Notes: generated by a model from the letters alone, not told the origin. Positions 43,832 through 53,407 are shown, counted from the stretch's first letter. The stretch: DNA of 64,000 nt from Pseudomonas putida (GCF_003228315.1 NZ_CP029693.1:1-64000), one strand, 5' to 3'. Made by a program: numbers and translations.

Positions 43832-44947
43832 ATGACCACTTTATTTACCCCCATCGACTTCGCAGGCCTCAATGCCCCTCACCGGGTCGTGATGGCGCCC
43901 ATGACCCGAGCGCGCAGCAGCCAGCCCGGCGACATCCCCAACAGCCTCAACGCGCAGTACTACGCGCAACGTGCATCGGCGGCATTGATCGTGACGGAGG
44001 CGGCGCAGATTTCTCCACAGGGCAAGGGCTATTCCTTCACCCCCGGCATCCACACTGAAGCGCAAGTACAAGGCTGGCAGGGCGTGACCCAGGCGGTGCA
44101 TGCCGAGGGCGGTCGTATTTTCCTGCAACTGTGGCACGTCGGGCGCTTGTCCCATCCGGACTTCCATGAGGGCGAACTGCCGGTGGCGCCGTCTGCCGAA
44201 CCCTTTGAAGGGCAAATCTGGAAAGTCGACCCTGTCACCGGTCAGGGTGGCATGTTCGATTCCCCGACGCCCCGGGCACTGACCCGCACCGAGATTGCGC
44301 AGATCGTCGACGACTTCCGCCAGGCCGCACGCCGGGCGATACGTGCCGGTTTCGATGGCGTGGAGATCCACGGCGCCAACGGTTATCTGGTGGATCAGTT
44401 CCTGCGCACCACGTCCAATACGCGGACCGACGAATACGGCGGTTCGCGCAGCAACCGTCTGCGGTTTCTCAAGGAAGTGGTCGACGCGGTCAGCGATGAA
44501 GTCGGTTCCGAGCGCACGGCCATCCGTCTGGCTCCATTCCTGACCGCCCGTGGCATGGCCTGCCCGGACATCCTGCCGACCATACTCGAGGCCGCCGAAT
44601 ACCTGCAGGCCAAGGGCATCGGCTACCTGCACCTGGTCGAAGCGGACTGGGACGATGCACCGGTGTTCACCGAGTCGTTCCGCCAGGCGATTCGTCAACG
44701 CTTCACTCGCCCGATCATCGTCGCCGGCAACTACGACCGGGCACGCGCCGAGTGGGTGATCGGCAAGGGCTATGCAGACCTCGTGGCGTTCGGCAGACCG
44801 TTCGTGGCCAACCCCGATTTGCCGCTGCGACTGGCGCAAGACCTGCCGCTGGCCGCCCTTGATCCCGCCACGTTGTTCGGCGGCACGGCCCAGGGCTACA
44901 GCGATTACCCAGCCATCACCACCGGAGAAAGCCAATGCGCAGTTTGA
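43832..44947 (+). CDS. Old Yellow Enzyme family alkene reductase
   Basis: 371 residues, FMN barrel. MTRARSSQPGD lies near the N-terminus and the active-site pair is in VEIHGANGYLVDQFLR (HxxN), followed by NTRTDEYGGS. It reduces electron-poor C=C bonds. The start at 43832 matches the family N-terminus; the in-frame ATG at 43703 would overlap the LysR gene. Its stop overlaps the next gene by 13 bases, so translation is coupled with the SnoaL-like protein. Confidence 0.88.
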   Translation: MTTLFTPIDFAGLNAPHRVVMAPMTRARSSQPGDIPNSLNAQYYAQRASAALIVTEAAQISPQGKGYSFTPGIHTEAQVQGWQGVTQAVHAEGGRIFLQLWHVGRLSHPDFHEGELPVAPSAEPFEGQIWKVDPVTGQGGMFDSPTPRALTRTEIAQIVDDFRQAARRAIRAGFDGVEIHGANGYLVDQFLRTTSNTRTDEYGGSRSNRLRFLKEVVDAVSDEVGSERTAIRLAPFLTARGMACPDILPTILEAAEYLQAKGIGYLHLVEADWDDAPVFTESFRQAIRQRFTRPIIVAGNYDRARAEWVIGKGYADLVAFGRPFVANPDLPLRLAQDLPLAALDPATLFGGTAQGYSDYPAITTGESQCAV

Positions 44948-45477
44948 TCACTGGCCTGCTGGCCGCCGCTGTCACTGTCACGGTCCTTGGCCAGAACGCC
45001 GTTGCCGCCGACCCGGTGCTGGTCACCCCCAAAGTGCTGATTGCCGATCCAGGCGCCAAGCCTGAACAGGTCCAGGCGCAGACCCTCGCGGCACGGCGAT
45101 ACGCAACATTCTGGTCCACCGGCAACCCCGATCTGGCCCGCGAAGCACTGGCGCCCGACTTCATGGACCGCGCCTTGCCCCCGGGCCGAGCCCAAGGCAT
45201 CGCCGGCCCGCTGGCGGCGTCCAAGGCCTTCCATGCGGCCGTGCCCGACTTGAATTGCGAGGTTCAGCAGATGATCGTCAGTGGCGATCGGGTGGTGTCG
45301 CACCTGCGCTTCACGGGGCACTTTAGCGGCACGTTCAACGGTGTGAAAGGGAAGGGGCAAGCGGTCAATTTCATTGCCACCGACATCTACCGCATTGCTG
45401 ATGGCCGGATTGCGGAGAACTGGCATTTGGAAGATAACCTGACGTTCTTGCAGCAGATTGGGACTGTTGCTCTCTGA
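44935..45477 (+). CDS. Exported SnoaL-like (NTF2-fold) ester-cyclase-family protein
   Basis: 180 residues with a signal peptide of about 23 residues (AVA-A) and a SnoaL-like domain from about 50, with conserved ARRYATFWSTGNPDLAREALAPDF and HLRFTGHFSGTF. Polyketide cyclase relatives are cytoplasmic, so an exported copy is mildly unusual. It overlaps the Old Yellow Enzyme gene by 13 bases and is in the same LysR-controlled unit. Confidence 0.8.
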   Translation: MRSLITGLLAAAVTVTVLGQNAVAADPVLVTPKVLIADPGAKPEQVQAQTLAARRYATFWSTGNPDLAREALAPDFMDRALPPGRAQGIAGPLAASKAFHAAVPDLNCEVQQMIVSGDRVVSHLRFTGHFSGTFNGVKGKGQAVNFIATDIYRIADGRIAENWHLEDNLTFLQQIGTVAL

Positions 45478-45594
45478 GAGAGGGGGCTGCATCTGGTTGT
45501 TTGCTGGTCGTCGTGAGGGGCAGCCCTTGAGATGAAAGTTTGGCCAGCCGTCTCAGGTTCCAGCACGGGCCACCGCACGGAGGCAGTCCAGCCT

Positions 45595-46500
45595 TCACTG
45601 CAAGAAGTCCAGCGAGGCCTGACCGATATCAACCGATTTGCTGATGTTCACCGCCGGATACCCGGGCGGCGATATGACCAGCAGCGGCGTCCAGCGCTCG
45701 ACTTCTGAATAGCCGCCGTGCTTGTTGCCGACACCACCGTGATCGCTGGTGAAAATGACCAGACGCTCAGGCGTAGCACCCGAGGCGGAAGGTGACGTAA
45801 AGGCCTTCTCCCACAGACGACTGATGCGGGCGTCGGTTGCTCGCACGGCGGCGGCGTAGCCCGGGTCTGACGGGTCGAAAGCACTTTTATGGCCCGCTTC
45901 GTCTACAGCGTCGAGATGAATGAAGGCCAGGTCGGGTTGGCAGGTTCGCCAGGTGGTCAATACTTCTTGCTCGACCGCGGCATCGTCCTTACGCAAATAC
46001 GCCGCATGGTGTATTGGCGGCAAGGTCCGCAGACGCCCCTCGATCAAGTCGTACAGCGTTGCCCAGGACGTAATGAGAAGGCTGCGACTGTCGGCTTTTC
46101 GGGCTTGCAAGCGCTCGAACACGGTCGGGCTTTTGACCGGTCCTGCGCTGTTGTTATCAACAATCCCGTGGGCACTTACCCAACTGGAGGTGAGCACACT
46201 GGTCCATCCGGGTGCGGATAAAGTCTGTTGCGTGCGTCCGTTGCTGACATCGATTTTCCCCCAGGCCAAGCCCTTGGACTCTGCCAGTTGGTACAAAAAA
46301 GGGGTAAGTGTCGGGCTGACCGCGTCGGCTCGCAGGCCGTCAATCCCGATGATGATCGCCTGCCGGGCGGGCACTTGCGCAGCGGCGTTGCACTGTCCGG
46401 TCTCGTCGCTGCGTTGGCAGCCGATCAGGGTTATTGCACACGCTGCCATCAGCAACTTGAGGGCCGAGCCCAGCGTGAAGTGACGGGTATTGGAGGTCAT
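45595..46500 (-). CDS. Alkaline-phosphatase-superfamily lipoprotein
   Basis: 301 residues. The N-terminal lipobox LIGC (cysteine about 28) predicts a lipoprotein. The phosphodiesterase/nucleotide pyrophosphatase-like metal motifs are GIDGLRAD (about 51-58), a serine/threonine nucleophile near SAPGWTS, HLDAVDEAGH, and TSDHGG near 251. It should hydrolyse phosphate mono- or diesters in the periplasm. Length is shorter than most NPP enzymes. It stands alone. Confidence 0.82.
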   Translation of the reverse strand: MTSNTRHFTLGSALKLLMAACAITLIGCQRSDETGQCNAAAQVPARQAIIIGIDGLRADAVSPTLTPFLYQLAESKGLAWGKIDVSNGRTQQTLSAPGWTSVLTSSWVSAHGIVDNNSAGPVKSPTVFERLQARKADSRSLLITSWATLYDLIEGRLRTLPPIHHAAYLRKDDAAVEQEVLTTWRTCQPDLAFIHLDAVDEAGHKSAFDPSDPGYAAAVRATDARISRLWEKAFTSPSASGATPERLVIFTSDHGGVGNKHGGYSEVERWTPLLVISPPGYPAVNISKSVDIGQASLDFLQ

Positions 46501-46722
46501 TGCTAAAACCGTCTCATGAATTAGAAGCTGCGCGAATTAAATGATCGTCAATCCCTTGGCTTATCCCTGAATCACATGCAAACAGTCGGTTGCCAGCTAC
46601 GTCCGTCGGACATGGATGGGGGAATAACCAGATCTGCATTCCGAGGGATGAGTAAAGTCAGATTGCTTTCAACGTATGGATAAGGATAACTGGAACCCTG
46701 TCCTGACTTAAGGTAACTGGCG

Positions 46723-47349
46723 ATGTTTGATCTCGCATCAATCGTGACTTACGTAGCAGTGGTCATCGGTCTTTTCTTAATCCCGGGGCCGGCCGTGCTG
46801 CTGGTCATCACACGAACCCTTCAGGGTGGTCGTAAAGTCGGCATTGCTACCGGGCTGGGCATTGCCGCAGGTGACCTGATCCACACCTTGAGCGCCGCGC
46901 TGGGCCTGTCGGCCATTCTTATGACCTCGGCGCTCGCGTTTGACGTCGTCAAGACGGTGGGGGCTTGTTATCTGATTTATCTGGGCGTGCGGGCATTCTT
47001 TGCTCAATCCGGCAGCAATACGCGAACCCCATTGGCCGAGGTGACATTGCCCCAGGCGTTTATCCAAGCGGTCGGCGCAGAGGTACTGAACCCGAAAACC
47101 GCGTTGTTTTTCCTGGCATTCCTGCCTCAATTCATTCACCCGGAATCCGGCTCTTCCTTGAGTCAATTCGTGGTGCTCGGGTTGATTTTCTCGGGGCTGA
47201 GCGCGGCCTATACCAGCGTCCTGTCCATCACCATTCGGCCGTTGAGCCGGTGTCTCAAGGGCCTTTCGGGATTACGACGCTGGGAAGGAAAAATAATCGG
47301 AACCTTGTTTGTTTCGCTTGGGTTGAAAGTCGCTTTTCAGCAGCGATGA
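46723..47349 (+). CDS. LysE family amino-acid exporter
   Basis: 208 residues with five or six hydrophobic helices. The family motif GPAVLLVITRTLQGGRKVGIATGLGIAAGD is near the N-terminus, and the NPKTALFFLAFLPQF segment lies in the middle. Members export amino acids and homoserine lactone-like molecules. No cognate regulator gene is adjacent. The 222-base region before it (46501-46722) shows no gene. Confidence 0.88.
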   Translation: MFDLASIVTYVAVVIGLFLIPGPAVLLVITRTLQGGRKVGIATGLGIAAGDLIHTLSAALGLSAILMTSALAFDVVKTVGACYLIYLGVRAFFAQSGSNTRTPLAEVTLPQAFIQAVGAEVLNPKTALFFLAFLPQFIHPESGSSLSQFVVLGLIFSGLSAAYTSVLSITIRPLSRCLKGLSGLRRWEGKIIGTLFVSLGLKVAFQQR

Positions 47350-47386
47350 GACGGGCTTGACCATCAGGGGCATACGCCCTCAGGCA

Positions 47387-48193
47387 TCAGCGATGGTTGC
47401 GATAGCGTTCGGTCAAAGACTGGACGCGAGTGACGTAGGATTGCGTTTCCGCGTAGGGAGGCACGCCGTTGTACTGGTCCACGGACGCTTCGCCGGCGTT
47501 GTAACCTGCCAGCGCCAGCATCTGGTTGCCGTTGAAGCGCTTGAGCAGCCAGGCCAGGTAACGCACGCCACCACGAATGTTCTGTCGTGCGTCGAACGGA
47601 TTGTCCACGGCAAAACGTTCGGCGGTGGCGGGCATCAACTGCATCAGTCCCTGGGCGCCGACATCGGAAATGGCGTAGGGGCGAAACGCCGATTCGGCAT
47701 GGATCACGGCGCGGACCAGCGCCCTGTCGACACCATATTGACCCGAAGCGGCTTCGATCTCCCGCCGATAGGACTGCGTGTCCAGGCGCAATGAGGCGAC
47801 CTTGAAATCCTTTGGCATCATGCACAGGTAGCAGCCCTTGATGTAATAGACCTCAAGGATATCGACCCTTGCGGTGATCCCCTCGGGGCGCCGGCTCACA
47901 TATTGGCGAACACCCCTGTGCATGAAGGTGTACACCCGAATGCGCATCGCGCCAGAGCTGTCGTCCCGCACGAGCTGTGGCCGGGCCTTTGCCTTGGCAC
48001 CGACACCGGCGCCCGCCGCGTCATTCACGCGAGTGCAGTGGGCGCGGGCGATAACTCGGCTGGTGTAGCTGATGGCTCCGTCCCTGGCCTGGCATTTGTA
48101 CATGGCGCTGGCGCACAGTGGCGCCACCAGCAAGGCCAGCACGATACCGCCAGGAAGGCTCTTGCGAGCCAATCGCCATGCTCTGCAACTCAT
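47387..48193 (-). CDS. Lytic transglycosylase, SLT domain
   Basis: 268 residues. The signal peptide is about 30 residues (ASA-M). A variable N-terminal half is followed by the SLT domain from about 133: catalytic Glu in AVIHAESAFRPYAISDVGAQGLMQLMP, and the later AYNAGEA and YVTRV motifs. It cleaves peptidoglycan to 1,6-anhydro products. The start at 48193 has GGAG seven bases upstream; a GTG immediately before it is the alternative. Confidence 0.88.
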   Translation of the reverse strand: MSCRAWRLARKSLPGGIVLALLVAPLCASAMYKCQARDGAISYTSRVIARAHCTRVNDAAGAGVGAKAKARPQLVRDDSSGAMRIRVYTFMHRGVRQYVSRRPEGITARVDILEVYYIKGCYLCMMPKDFKVASLRLDTQSYRREIEAASGQYGVDRALVRAVIHAESAFRPYAISDVGAQGLMQLMPATAERFAVDNPFDARQNIRGGVRYLAWLLKRFNGNQMLALAGYNAGEASVDQYNGVPPYAETQSYVTRVQSLTERYRNHR

Positions 48194-48355
48194 CACATCG
48201 CTCCGCGCCGCAGGCGCCGTTCAGACCGGGCGTGTCTTTGGAGGACCTGTGCCGGGTGACCCGCCTTTTTGTTCTGACAGTTATACCCCTTGTGACCGGC
48301 CCCGGAACTTGCGTTGACGTACGGGCTTGGGCAGCCCCATCGATCAGCCTCAAAC

Positions 48356-49267
48356 TCAGGTGTCCGACAGCGAGCCTTGTTTGACGAATCTGTCGATCAA
48401 CCACCTCGCCGCCGGACCCGGTGGCAGGTCCGTGCGGTAGATGACGTCGAAGCAATATTCGCCGCTTTTGTACTCCGGTATGTCCAATTGCACGAGTCGG
48501 CCGCTGTCCAGATCTTCCCGGACCATCGGTGCCGGCATGTTCCCCCAGCCGATGCCCTCACGCAGCAGCATGTGCTTGGCGCCCAGGTCCGCCAGGCGCC
48601 AGGTGCGGTTACTGAGCACGGCAAAATCCTTGTCCTTGGTCAGGACCGAGCGATCGGACAGCACCAGTTGCGTGAACTCTCGACCGGCACCGCGCGCATT
48701 GGATTCACTTGAAGCCAGCGGATGATTCGGGGCCGCCACCGGAATCAACTCGACACTGCCCACGCCAATTCTTTCGATACCGTCGATCCCTTCGTTCATT
48801 GGCCCGCTGACGCCGATGATTGCGCCACGGTTGATCACCAGTTCCGTGACGGCACCCAGGGCTTCCATATGCAAGTGCAGGGCAACGGTGGGAAATTCTT
48901 CGCGAAAGGTTTTGAGCGCATCCACCACACGTTCCGGGGGCAGCATCACATCGAGCACCACGTGAACTTCGGCTTCGAGCCCCTGAAGCAGTCCTTTCAC
49001 TTTGGCGCGCAGGCCATGAATGCCATTGGCGATGGTTCGGGCTTCGGCCAGCACGGTGCGGCCGGCATCGGTCAGTTGCGGTTTGCGCGTGGTCTGGCGG
49101 TCGAACAGTGACACGCCGAGCTGCATTTCCAGGTTGGCAATCGAGTAGCTGATGACCGAAGTGGCCCGATGAAGTTTTCTCGCGGCAGCAGCAAAACTGC
49201 CGACTTCAACCACGGTCAGGAACACGCGCAGTTGATCGAGGGTTGGGGTTCCGGGATCTGAAATCAT
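48356..49267 (-). CDS. LysR family transcriptional regulator
   Basis: 303 residues. The winged helix is at the N-terminus (VEVGSFAAAARKLHRATSVI) and the effector domain is complete. The start at 49267 has GAGG eight bases upstream and is preferred over 49294. It is divergent from a DoxX and an NADP-dependent oxidoreductase gene, and a CTAAT/ATTAG palindrome lies between. It probably regulates those two genes. Confidence 0.87.
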   Translation of the reverse strand: MISDPGTPTLDQLRVFLTVVEVGSFAAAARKLHRATSVISYSIANLEMQLGVSLFDRQTTRKPQLTDAGRTVLAEARTIANGIHGLRAKVKGLLQGLEAEVHVVLDVMLPPERVVDALKTFREEFPTVALHLHMEALGAVTELVINRGAIIGVSGPMNEGIDGIERIGVGSVELIPVAAPNHPLASSESNARGAGREFTQLVLSDRSVLTKDKDFAVLSNRTWRLADLGAKHMLLREGIGWGNMPAPMVREDLDSGRLVQLDIPEYKSGEYCFDVIYRTDLPPGPAARWLIDRFVKQGSLSDT

Positions 49268-49347
49268 GCCTGTTTCCTCGAACGTAATGCCCAATGTTAT
49301 CCCGGTAGTGCTAACAGTGAGTGCACAGCTTGTCTATTTTATCGAAT

Positions 49348-49364
49348 CTAATGATCTAAATTAG
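49348..49364. promoter_or_regulatory. Candidate LysR operator between LysR and DoxX genes
   Basis: CTAAT (49348-49352) is mirrored by ATTAG (49360-49364) with a seven-base spacer, in the 185-base divergent region. It is compatible with a LysR-type box. Confidence 0.45.
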
Positions 49365-49452
49365 TCGGCTATTCAGGCTAGCTGACGAGGTGCAAGATTT
49401 CTTCACGGCAGCGGCTCATGGCGAGTCGCGCACACCTTGAAGGAATTCCCTC

Positions 49453-49893
49453 ATGACGACTTCTGCAAACATCGCTCACACCACTACTGCCGAACAGAGC
49501 CGCTCCGACGCGGCCCAGGCCTCGGCTTCGTTGATTGGCCGCGTACTGCTCAGCGCCATCTTCATTCTCTCCGGTTTCTCGAAACTGGCCGCTCCCGCGA
49601 TGATGGTCGGGTACATCGGCTCGGTAGGTTTGCCGTTTCCGCAACTGGCGCTGGCACTGGCGATCATCGTCGAGATCGGGGGTGGCCTGGCGCTGATCGC
49701 CGGTTACCGTGCCCGCAGCGTGGCCGCTGTATTGGCGGTCTTCAGTGTGGCGACCGCACTGGCGTTCCATAACGCGCTGGGCGATCAAAACCAGTTCATC
49801 CACTTCTTCAAGAACATCGCCATGGCCGGTGGCCTGCTGCAGGTCGTGGCTTTCGGCGCCGGTCGCTTCAGCCTTGATGCCCGCCGCGGTTGA
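49453..49893 (+). CDS. DoxX family membrane protein
   Basis: 146 residues with four hydrophobic helices. The conserved AIFILSGFSKLAAP and the SVGLPFPQLALALAIIVEIGGGLAL segments identify DoxX. The function is probably quinone- or redox-related. It is followed 74 bases later by a zinc-independent quinone oxidoreductase, which supports a redox-stress or quinone-handling unit controlled by the divergent LysR gene. Confidence 0.85.
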   Translation: MTTSANIAHTTTAEQSRSDAAQASASLIGRVLLSAIFILSGFSKLAAPAMMVGYIGSVGLPFPQLALALAIIVEIGGGLALIAGYRARSVAAVLAVFSVATALAFHNALGDQNQFIHFFKNIAMAGGLLQVVAFGAGRFSLDARRG

Positions 49894-49967
49894 ATCCCTG
49901 CCCGCGCTGCGAGAGCCCGTTCTTCGCAGCGCAATTTTTTCCTGATTCGCCAATAGTCGAGACCTCC

Positions 49968-50891
49968 ATGAAAGCCATACGTGTGTACGAATACGGCAGT
50001 CCTGAAGTTTTACGCCTGCAAGACATTGCAGACCCGGTGGCCGGTGCAGGTGAAGTGCTAATCGAAGTCGCCGGGGCAGGGGTCAACCCGATTGACTGGA
50101 AGATCCTGTCCGGCGCCATGAAAGCGTTCATCCCGTTGCCGTTGCCCTTTACCCCCGGGGTTGAAGTGGCGGGTACCGTGGTTGCGCTCGGGCCGGACGT
50201 GCGTGAGTTCAGCCTCGGTGATCAAGTGTTCGGTTTCATCAACATCGTCGGTGGTTACGCGACCAAAGCCGTTGCCCAGGTTTCAAAACTGGCGATCAAA
50301 CCAAAATCGCTCAGTGCCTTGCAGGCTGGCGCTGTTCCCGCCGCGGCACTGACGGCCTGGCAGGCACTGACCGAACACGCGGGCGTGCAACGGCGCCAGA
50401 AGGTGTTGATCCACGCCGCGGCCGGTGGCGTCGGCAGCATGGCAGTGCAGATTGCCAAGTATCTGGGGGCCGAAGTCTACGCAACGGCCTCTGCGCACAA
50501 CCATGCCTACCTGAAGGATCTTGGCGCCGATTACACCATCGACTACACGACCCAGGCGTTCGATGAGTTGGTATCCGGCGTGGATGTCGTGCTGGATCTG
50601 GTGGATGGCGACACCCAGGCCCGTTCGTTCAAGGTCCTGAAAAGAAATGGCGTGCTGGTGTCACCGGTGAGCCTGCCGAACATGACGCTGGCCAACGATT
50701 ACGGCGTGACGCCCGCCAACTTTGCCACCCGCTCCGATGGCCGCCAGCTTTCGCTGATCGCCGAACTGTTCGACAAGGGCCACCTTACCGTCGACGTCGA
50801 GACATTCCCCTTGAGTGAGGCAAGCGTGGCGATCGAAAAAAGCATGGGCCGTCATTTATCGGGCAGGCTTGTCCTCGATACCTCTCGGTAG
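49968..50891 (+). CDS. NADP-dependent oxidoreductase (quinone-reductase-like MDR)
   Basis: 307 residues, MDR fold without the catalytic zinc ligands (no CGxCGSD). The NADPH motif AAGGVGSMAVQIAKYLGA lies near residue 148. It resembles zeta-crystallin/quinone oxidoreductases that reduce quinones or enones. The start at 49968 gives the family N-terminus MKAIRVYEYG; the in-frame extension to 49890 is not conserved. Confidence 0.87.
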   Translation: MKAIRVYEYGSPEVLRLQDIADPVAGAGEVLIEVAGAGVNPIDWKILSGAMKAFIPLPLPFTPGVEVAGTVVALGPDVREFSLGDQVFGFINIVGGYATKAVAQVSKLAIKPKSLSALQAGAVPAAALTAWQALTEHAGVQRRQKVLIHAAAGGVGSMAVQIAKYLGAEVYATASAHNHAYLKDLGADYTIDYTTQAFDELVSGVDVVLDLVDGDTQARSFKVLKRNGVLVSPVSLPNMTLANDYGVTPANFATRSDGRQLSLIAELFDKGHLTVDVETFPLSEASVAIEKSMGRHLSGRLVLDTSR

Positions 50892-51004
50892 GTGCCTGGA
50901 TCGCAGCCGGGTGTTGAAAACGAAAGGGCGCAGCGCAACACTGCCTGCCAACGCGTTTCATCCACCACCGATGGAAGTCATTCCACGCAGGCAGAGCGAC
51001 CCGA

Positions 51005-51934
51005 TTGAATATCGATACCCGAATCAAATTCCGCCATCTAGTGTGTTTTCTCGAGGTGGCGCGCCAGGGCAGCCTGGCGCGCGCCGCCGACAAGTTGGCG
51101 ATCAGTCAGCCGGCGCTTTCCAAGACCTTGAAGGAGCTGGAAACCCTGCTGGAGACCACGCTGTTCGAGCGGGGCAAGAAGGGTACGACGCTGACCGAGG
51201 CCGGTGCTGCCTTTCTGGGCTATGCCGGGCCGAGCGTGCAATCGCTGCGAGAAGGGGTCAACAGTTTGCGCGCCGGTGTGCATGAGCCCATTACCGTTCG
51301 GCTCGGGGTGCTGTCCACCGTCGAAAGCCTGCTGGTGCCTGAAGTGGTCCGCCGCCTGCACGAACGCCACGCCTCATTGGTCATCAGCATCATGACCGGG
51401 CCCAGTGCCTATCTGCTCTCGCAACTGCGGGTCGGTGAACTGGACCTGGTGGTCGGCCGCATGACCGACAGCCCGTTGATTTCGGGACTGGCGTTCGAGC
51501 ATCTCTACAGCGAATCCATGACCCTGGTGGTGCGCCCAGGCCATCCGGTGCTCACCGATCCATTGGGACCGAAGAACCTCGAAAAATACCCGCTGATACT
51601 GCCGTCGGCCGGGACGACCATCCGCAAGTTCGCCGACAGCCTGTTTGTGCAGCACGGGATAACCCCTTCACGGCAACGCCTGGAAACCCTGTCGGTGGCC
51701 ATGAGCCGGCGTTATGTGCAATGCAGCCAGGCCATCTGGGTCGCGCCCCATGATGCGGTCCGGCAGGACTTGCGCCAGGGTGAGTTGCAGGAACTGGACC
51801 TGGGAATGCGTGAACCCGGTGGTTCGGTGGGGTTGTGCAGCAACCCGGCGTTGCCGGGGACGGCGGCGGTGCAGTGGTGTGTGGAAGCTCTGCGCGAGGT
51901 CGGGCAGGAGTACCGTGAAGGGCAGTATCCATAA
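51005..51934 (+). CDS. pcaQ: PcaQ-like LysR regulator of protocatechuate genes
   Basis: 309 residues from a TTG start at 51005 (no in-frame ATG gives a fitting N-terminus). It begins with the PcaQ-like pattern NIDTRIKFRHLVCFLEVARQ, followed by the winged helix and the effector domain. PcaQ in other bacteria activates pca genes with beta-carboxy-cis,cis-muconate or gamma-carboxymuconolactone as coinducer. The gene is directly upstream of pcaHG, and the PcaQ box overlaps its stop codon. It is the clearest assignment among the LysR genes here. Confidence 0.88.
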   Translation: MNIDTRIKFRHLVCFLEVARQGSLARAADKLAISQPALSKTLKELETLLETTLFERGKKGTTLTEAGAAFLGYAGPSVQSLREGVNSLRAGVHEPITVRLGVLSTVESLLVPEVVRRLHERHASLVISIMTGPSAYLLSQLRVGELDLVVGRMTDSPLISGLAFEHLYSESMTLVVRPGHPVLTDPLGPKNLEKYPLILPSAGTTIRKFADSLFVQHGITPSRQRLETLSVAMSRRYVQCSQAIWVAPHDAVRQDLRQGELQELDLGMREPGGSVGLCSNPALPGTAAVQWCVEALREVGQEYREGQYP

Positions 51935-51946
51935 CCATTTGGATAT
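51931..51946 (+). promoter_or_regulatory. PcaQ box overlapping the pcaQ stop codon
   Basis: ATAACC-ATTT-GGATAT matches the PcaQ site described in Sinorhizobium (ATAACC-N4-GGTTAA) perfectly in the first half and 3 of 6 in the second. It lies 116 bases before pcaH, and its first half covers the pcaQ TAA (51932-51934). The consensus is from memory. Confidence 0.6.
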
Positions 51947-52061
51947 GGATAGGTTCGGTTTTTTCACTTTTGCAAGAGGTCGTCCGAGGGGACACTGAGG
52001 CCACGCGTCACTGCTCGTGCAGTGCCTGCTTCCGTTCATCCATAACAACAGGACAATCGAC

Positions 52062-52781
52062 ATGTCTGATGCGCAAGATAGCCGCTTCGTCATTCGTGAC
52101 CGTAATTGGCATCCCAAAGCCCTGACCCCTGACTACAAGACCTCGATCCTGCGTTCGCCGCGCCAGGCGCTGGTGAGCATCCCGCAATCGGCCTCCGAAG
52201 CCAGCGGCCCGGACTTTTCCCATCTGAAGATGGGGCGCTACGACAACGACCTGTTGTTGAATTTCAACAACGGCGGCCTGCCCATCGGCGAGCGCATCAT
52301 CGTCGCCGGCCGCGTCTGCGATCAGTACGGCAAGCCGATTCCCCACACCCTGGTGGAAATGTGGCAAGCCAATGCCGGTGGCCGTTACCGCCACAAGAAG
52401 GACAGTTACCTGGCGCCCCTTGACCCGAATTTTGGTGGCGTCGGTCGTGCCCTGACCGACCGCGATGGCAACTACAGCTTCCGCACCGTCAAGCCCGGCC
52501 CATACCCATGGCGCAACGGTCCCAACGATTGGCGCCCGGCGCATATCCACGTTTCCATCAGTGGCCCGTCCATTGCCACGCGCCTGATTACCCAGCTGTA
52601 TTTCGAAGGTGATCCGCTGATCCCGATGTGCCCGATCGTCAAGTCGATCGCCAACCCGGAAGCGGTGCAGAGCCTGATCGCCAGGCTCGACATGAGCATG
52701 GCCAATCCCATGGATTGCCTGGCTTATCGTTTTGATATCGTCCTGCGCGGCCAGCGCAAGACCCACTTCGAAAACTGCTGA
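52062..52781 (+). CDS. pcaH: Protocatechuate 3,4-dioxygenase beta subunit
   Basis: 239 residues. It is the iron-bearing subunit of the intradiol dioxygenase that opens protocatechuate to beta-carboxy-cis,cis-muconate. All four Fe(III) ligands are visible: Y109 (GGRYRHK), Y148 (GPYPW), H161 and H163 (AHIHVS). The start at 52062 fits the family; the in-frame extension to 52017 is rejected. The alpha subunit gene follows after 12 bases. Other pca genes (pcaB, pcaC, pcaD, pcaIJ) are not in the window. Confidence 0.95.
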   Translation: MSDAQDSRFVIRDRNWHPKALTPDYKTSILRSPRQALVSIPQSASEASGPDFSHLKMGRYDNDLLLNFNNGGLPIGERIIVAGRVCDQYGKPIPHTLVEMWQANAGGRYRHKKDSYLAPLDPNFGGVGRALTDRDGNYSFRTVKPGPYPWRNGPNDWRPAHIHVSISGPSIATRLITQLYFEGDPLIPMCPIVKSIANPEAVQSLIARLDMSMANPMDCLAYRFDIVLRGQRKTHFENC

Positions 52782-52793
52782 GGAGGCCTGCGC

Positions 52794-53396
52794 ATGCCCG
52801 TTCAACTTCTGCCTGAAACCCCATCGCAAACAGCCGGCCCCTATGTGCACATCGGCCTGGCGCTGGAAGCCGCCGGCAACCCGCCGCGCGAACAGGAAAT
52901 CTGGAATGAAATGGCCAAGCCCGGCGCGCCGGGTGAGCACGTTGTGTTGCTCGGTCATGTCTACGACGGTAACGGACACCTGATCCGTGATGCGTTCCTG
53001 GAGGTCTGGCAAGCCAATCACGATGGCGTCTACGACACCGATTTCGACCTGGAAAAACCGTTCAACTGCTTCGGCCGTACCGCCACCACCGACGTCGGCG
53101 AATGGACGATCAACACCGTGAAACCCGGCACCGTGAAAAACGCCGCCGGCGTGCCCATGGCTGCCCACGTCAACGTCGCGCTGTTTGCCCGGGGCATCAA
53201 CATTCACCTGCACACTCGCCTGTATTTCGACGACGAGCCACAGGCCAATGCGGTAGACCCGGTACTGAATCTGATCGAACAACCGCACCGGCGCGAAACC
53301 CTGATTGCCAAGCGCTGCACCGTCGACGGCAAGCTGGCGTACCGGTTCGACATTCATGTCCAGGGTGAGTCGGAGACGGTGTTTTTCGATTTCTGA
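52794..53396 (+). CDS. pcaG: Protocatechuate 3,4-dioxygenase alpha subunit
   Basis: 200 residues, homologous in fold to PcaH but without the metal ligands. It has the expected segments TAGPYVHIGLAL and HVNVALFARGINIHLHTRLYF. Together with PcaH it forms the (alpha-beta-Fe) oligomer. A GAGG ribosome binding site precedes the ATG. A REP doublet follows. Confidence 0.94.
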   Translation: MPVQLLPETPSQTAGPYVHIGLALEAAGNPPREQEIWNEMAKPGAPGEHVVLLGHVYDGNGHLIRDAFLEVWQANHDGVYDTDFDLEKPFNCFGRTATTDVGEWTINTVKPGTVKNAAGVPMAAHVNVALFARGINIHLHTRLYFDDEPQANAVDPVLNLIEQPHRRETLIAKRCTVDGKLAYRFDIHVQGESETVFFDF

Positions 53397-53407
53397 CGAT
53401 TGAACCT

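Noticed and set aside
46501..46722. Possible small RNA or gene before the LysE gene
   Set aside because: Only a short CGTCCG/CGGACG repeat is visible; no terminator, promoter or conserved fold could be recognised.
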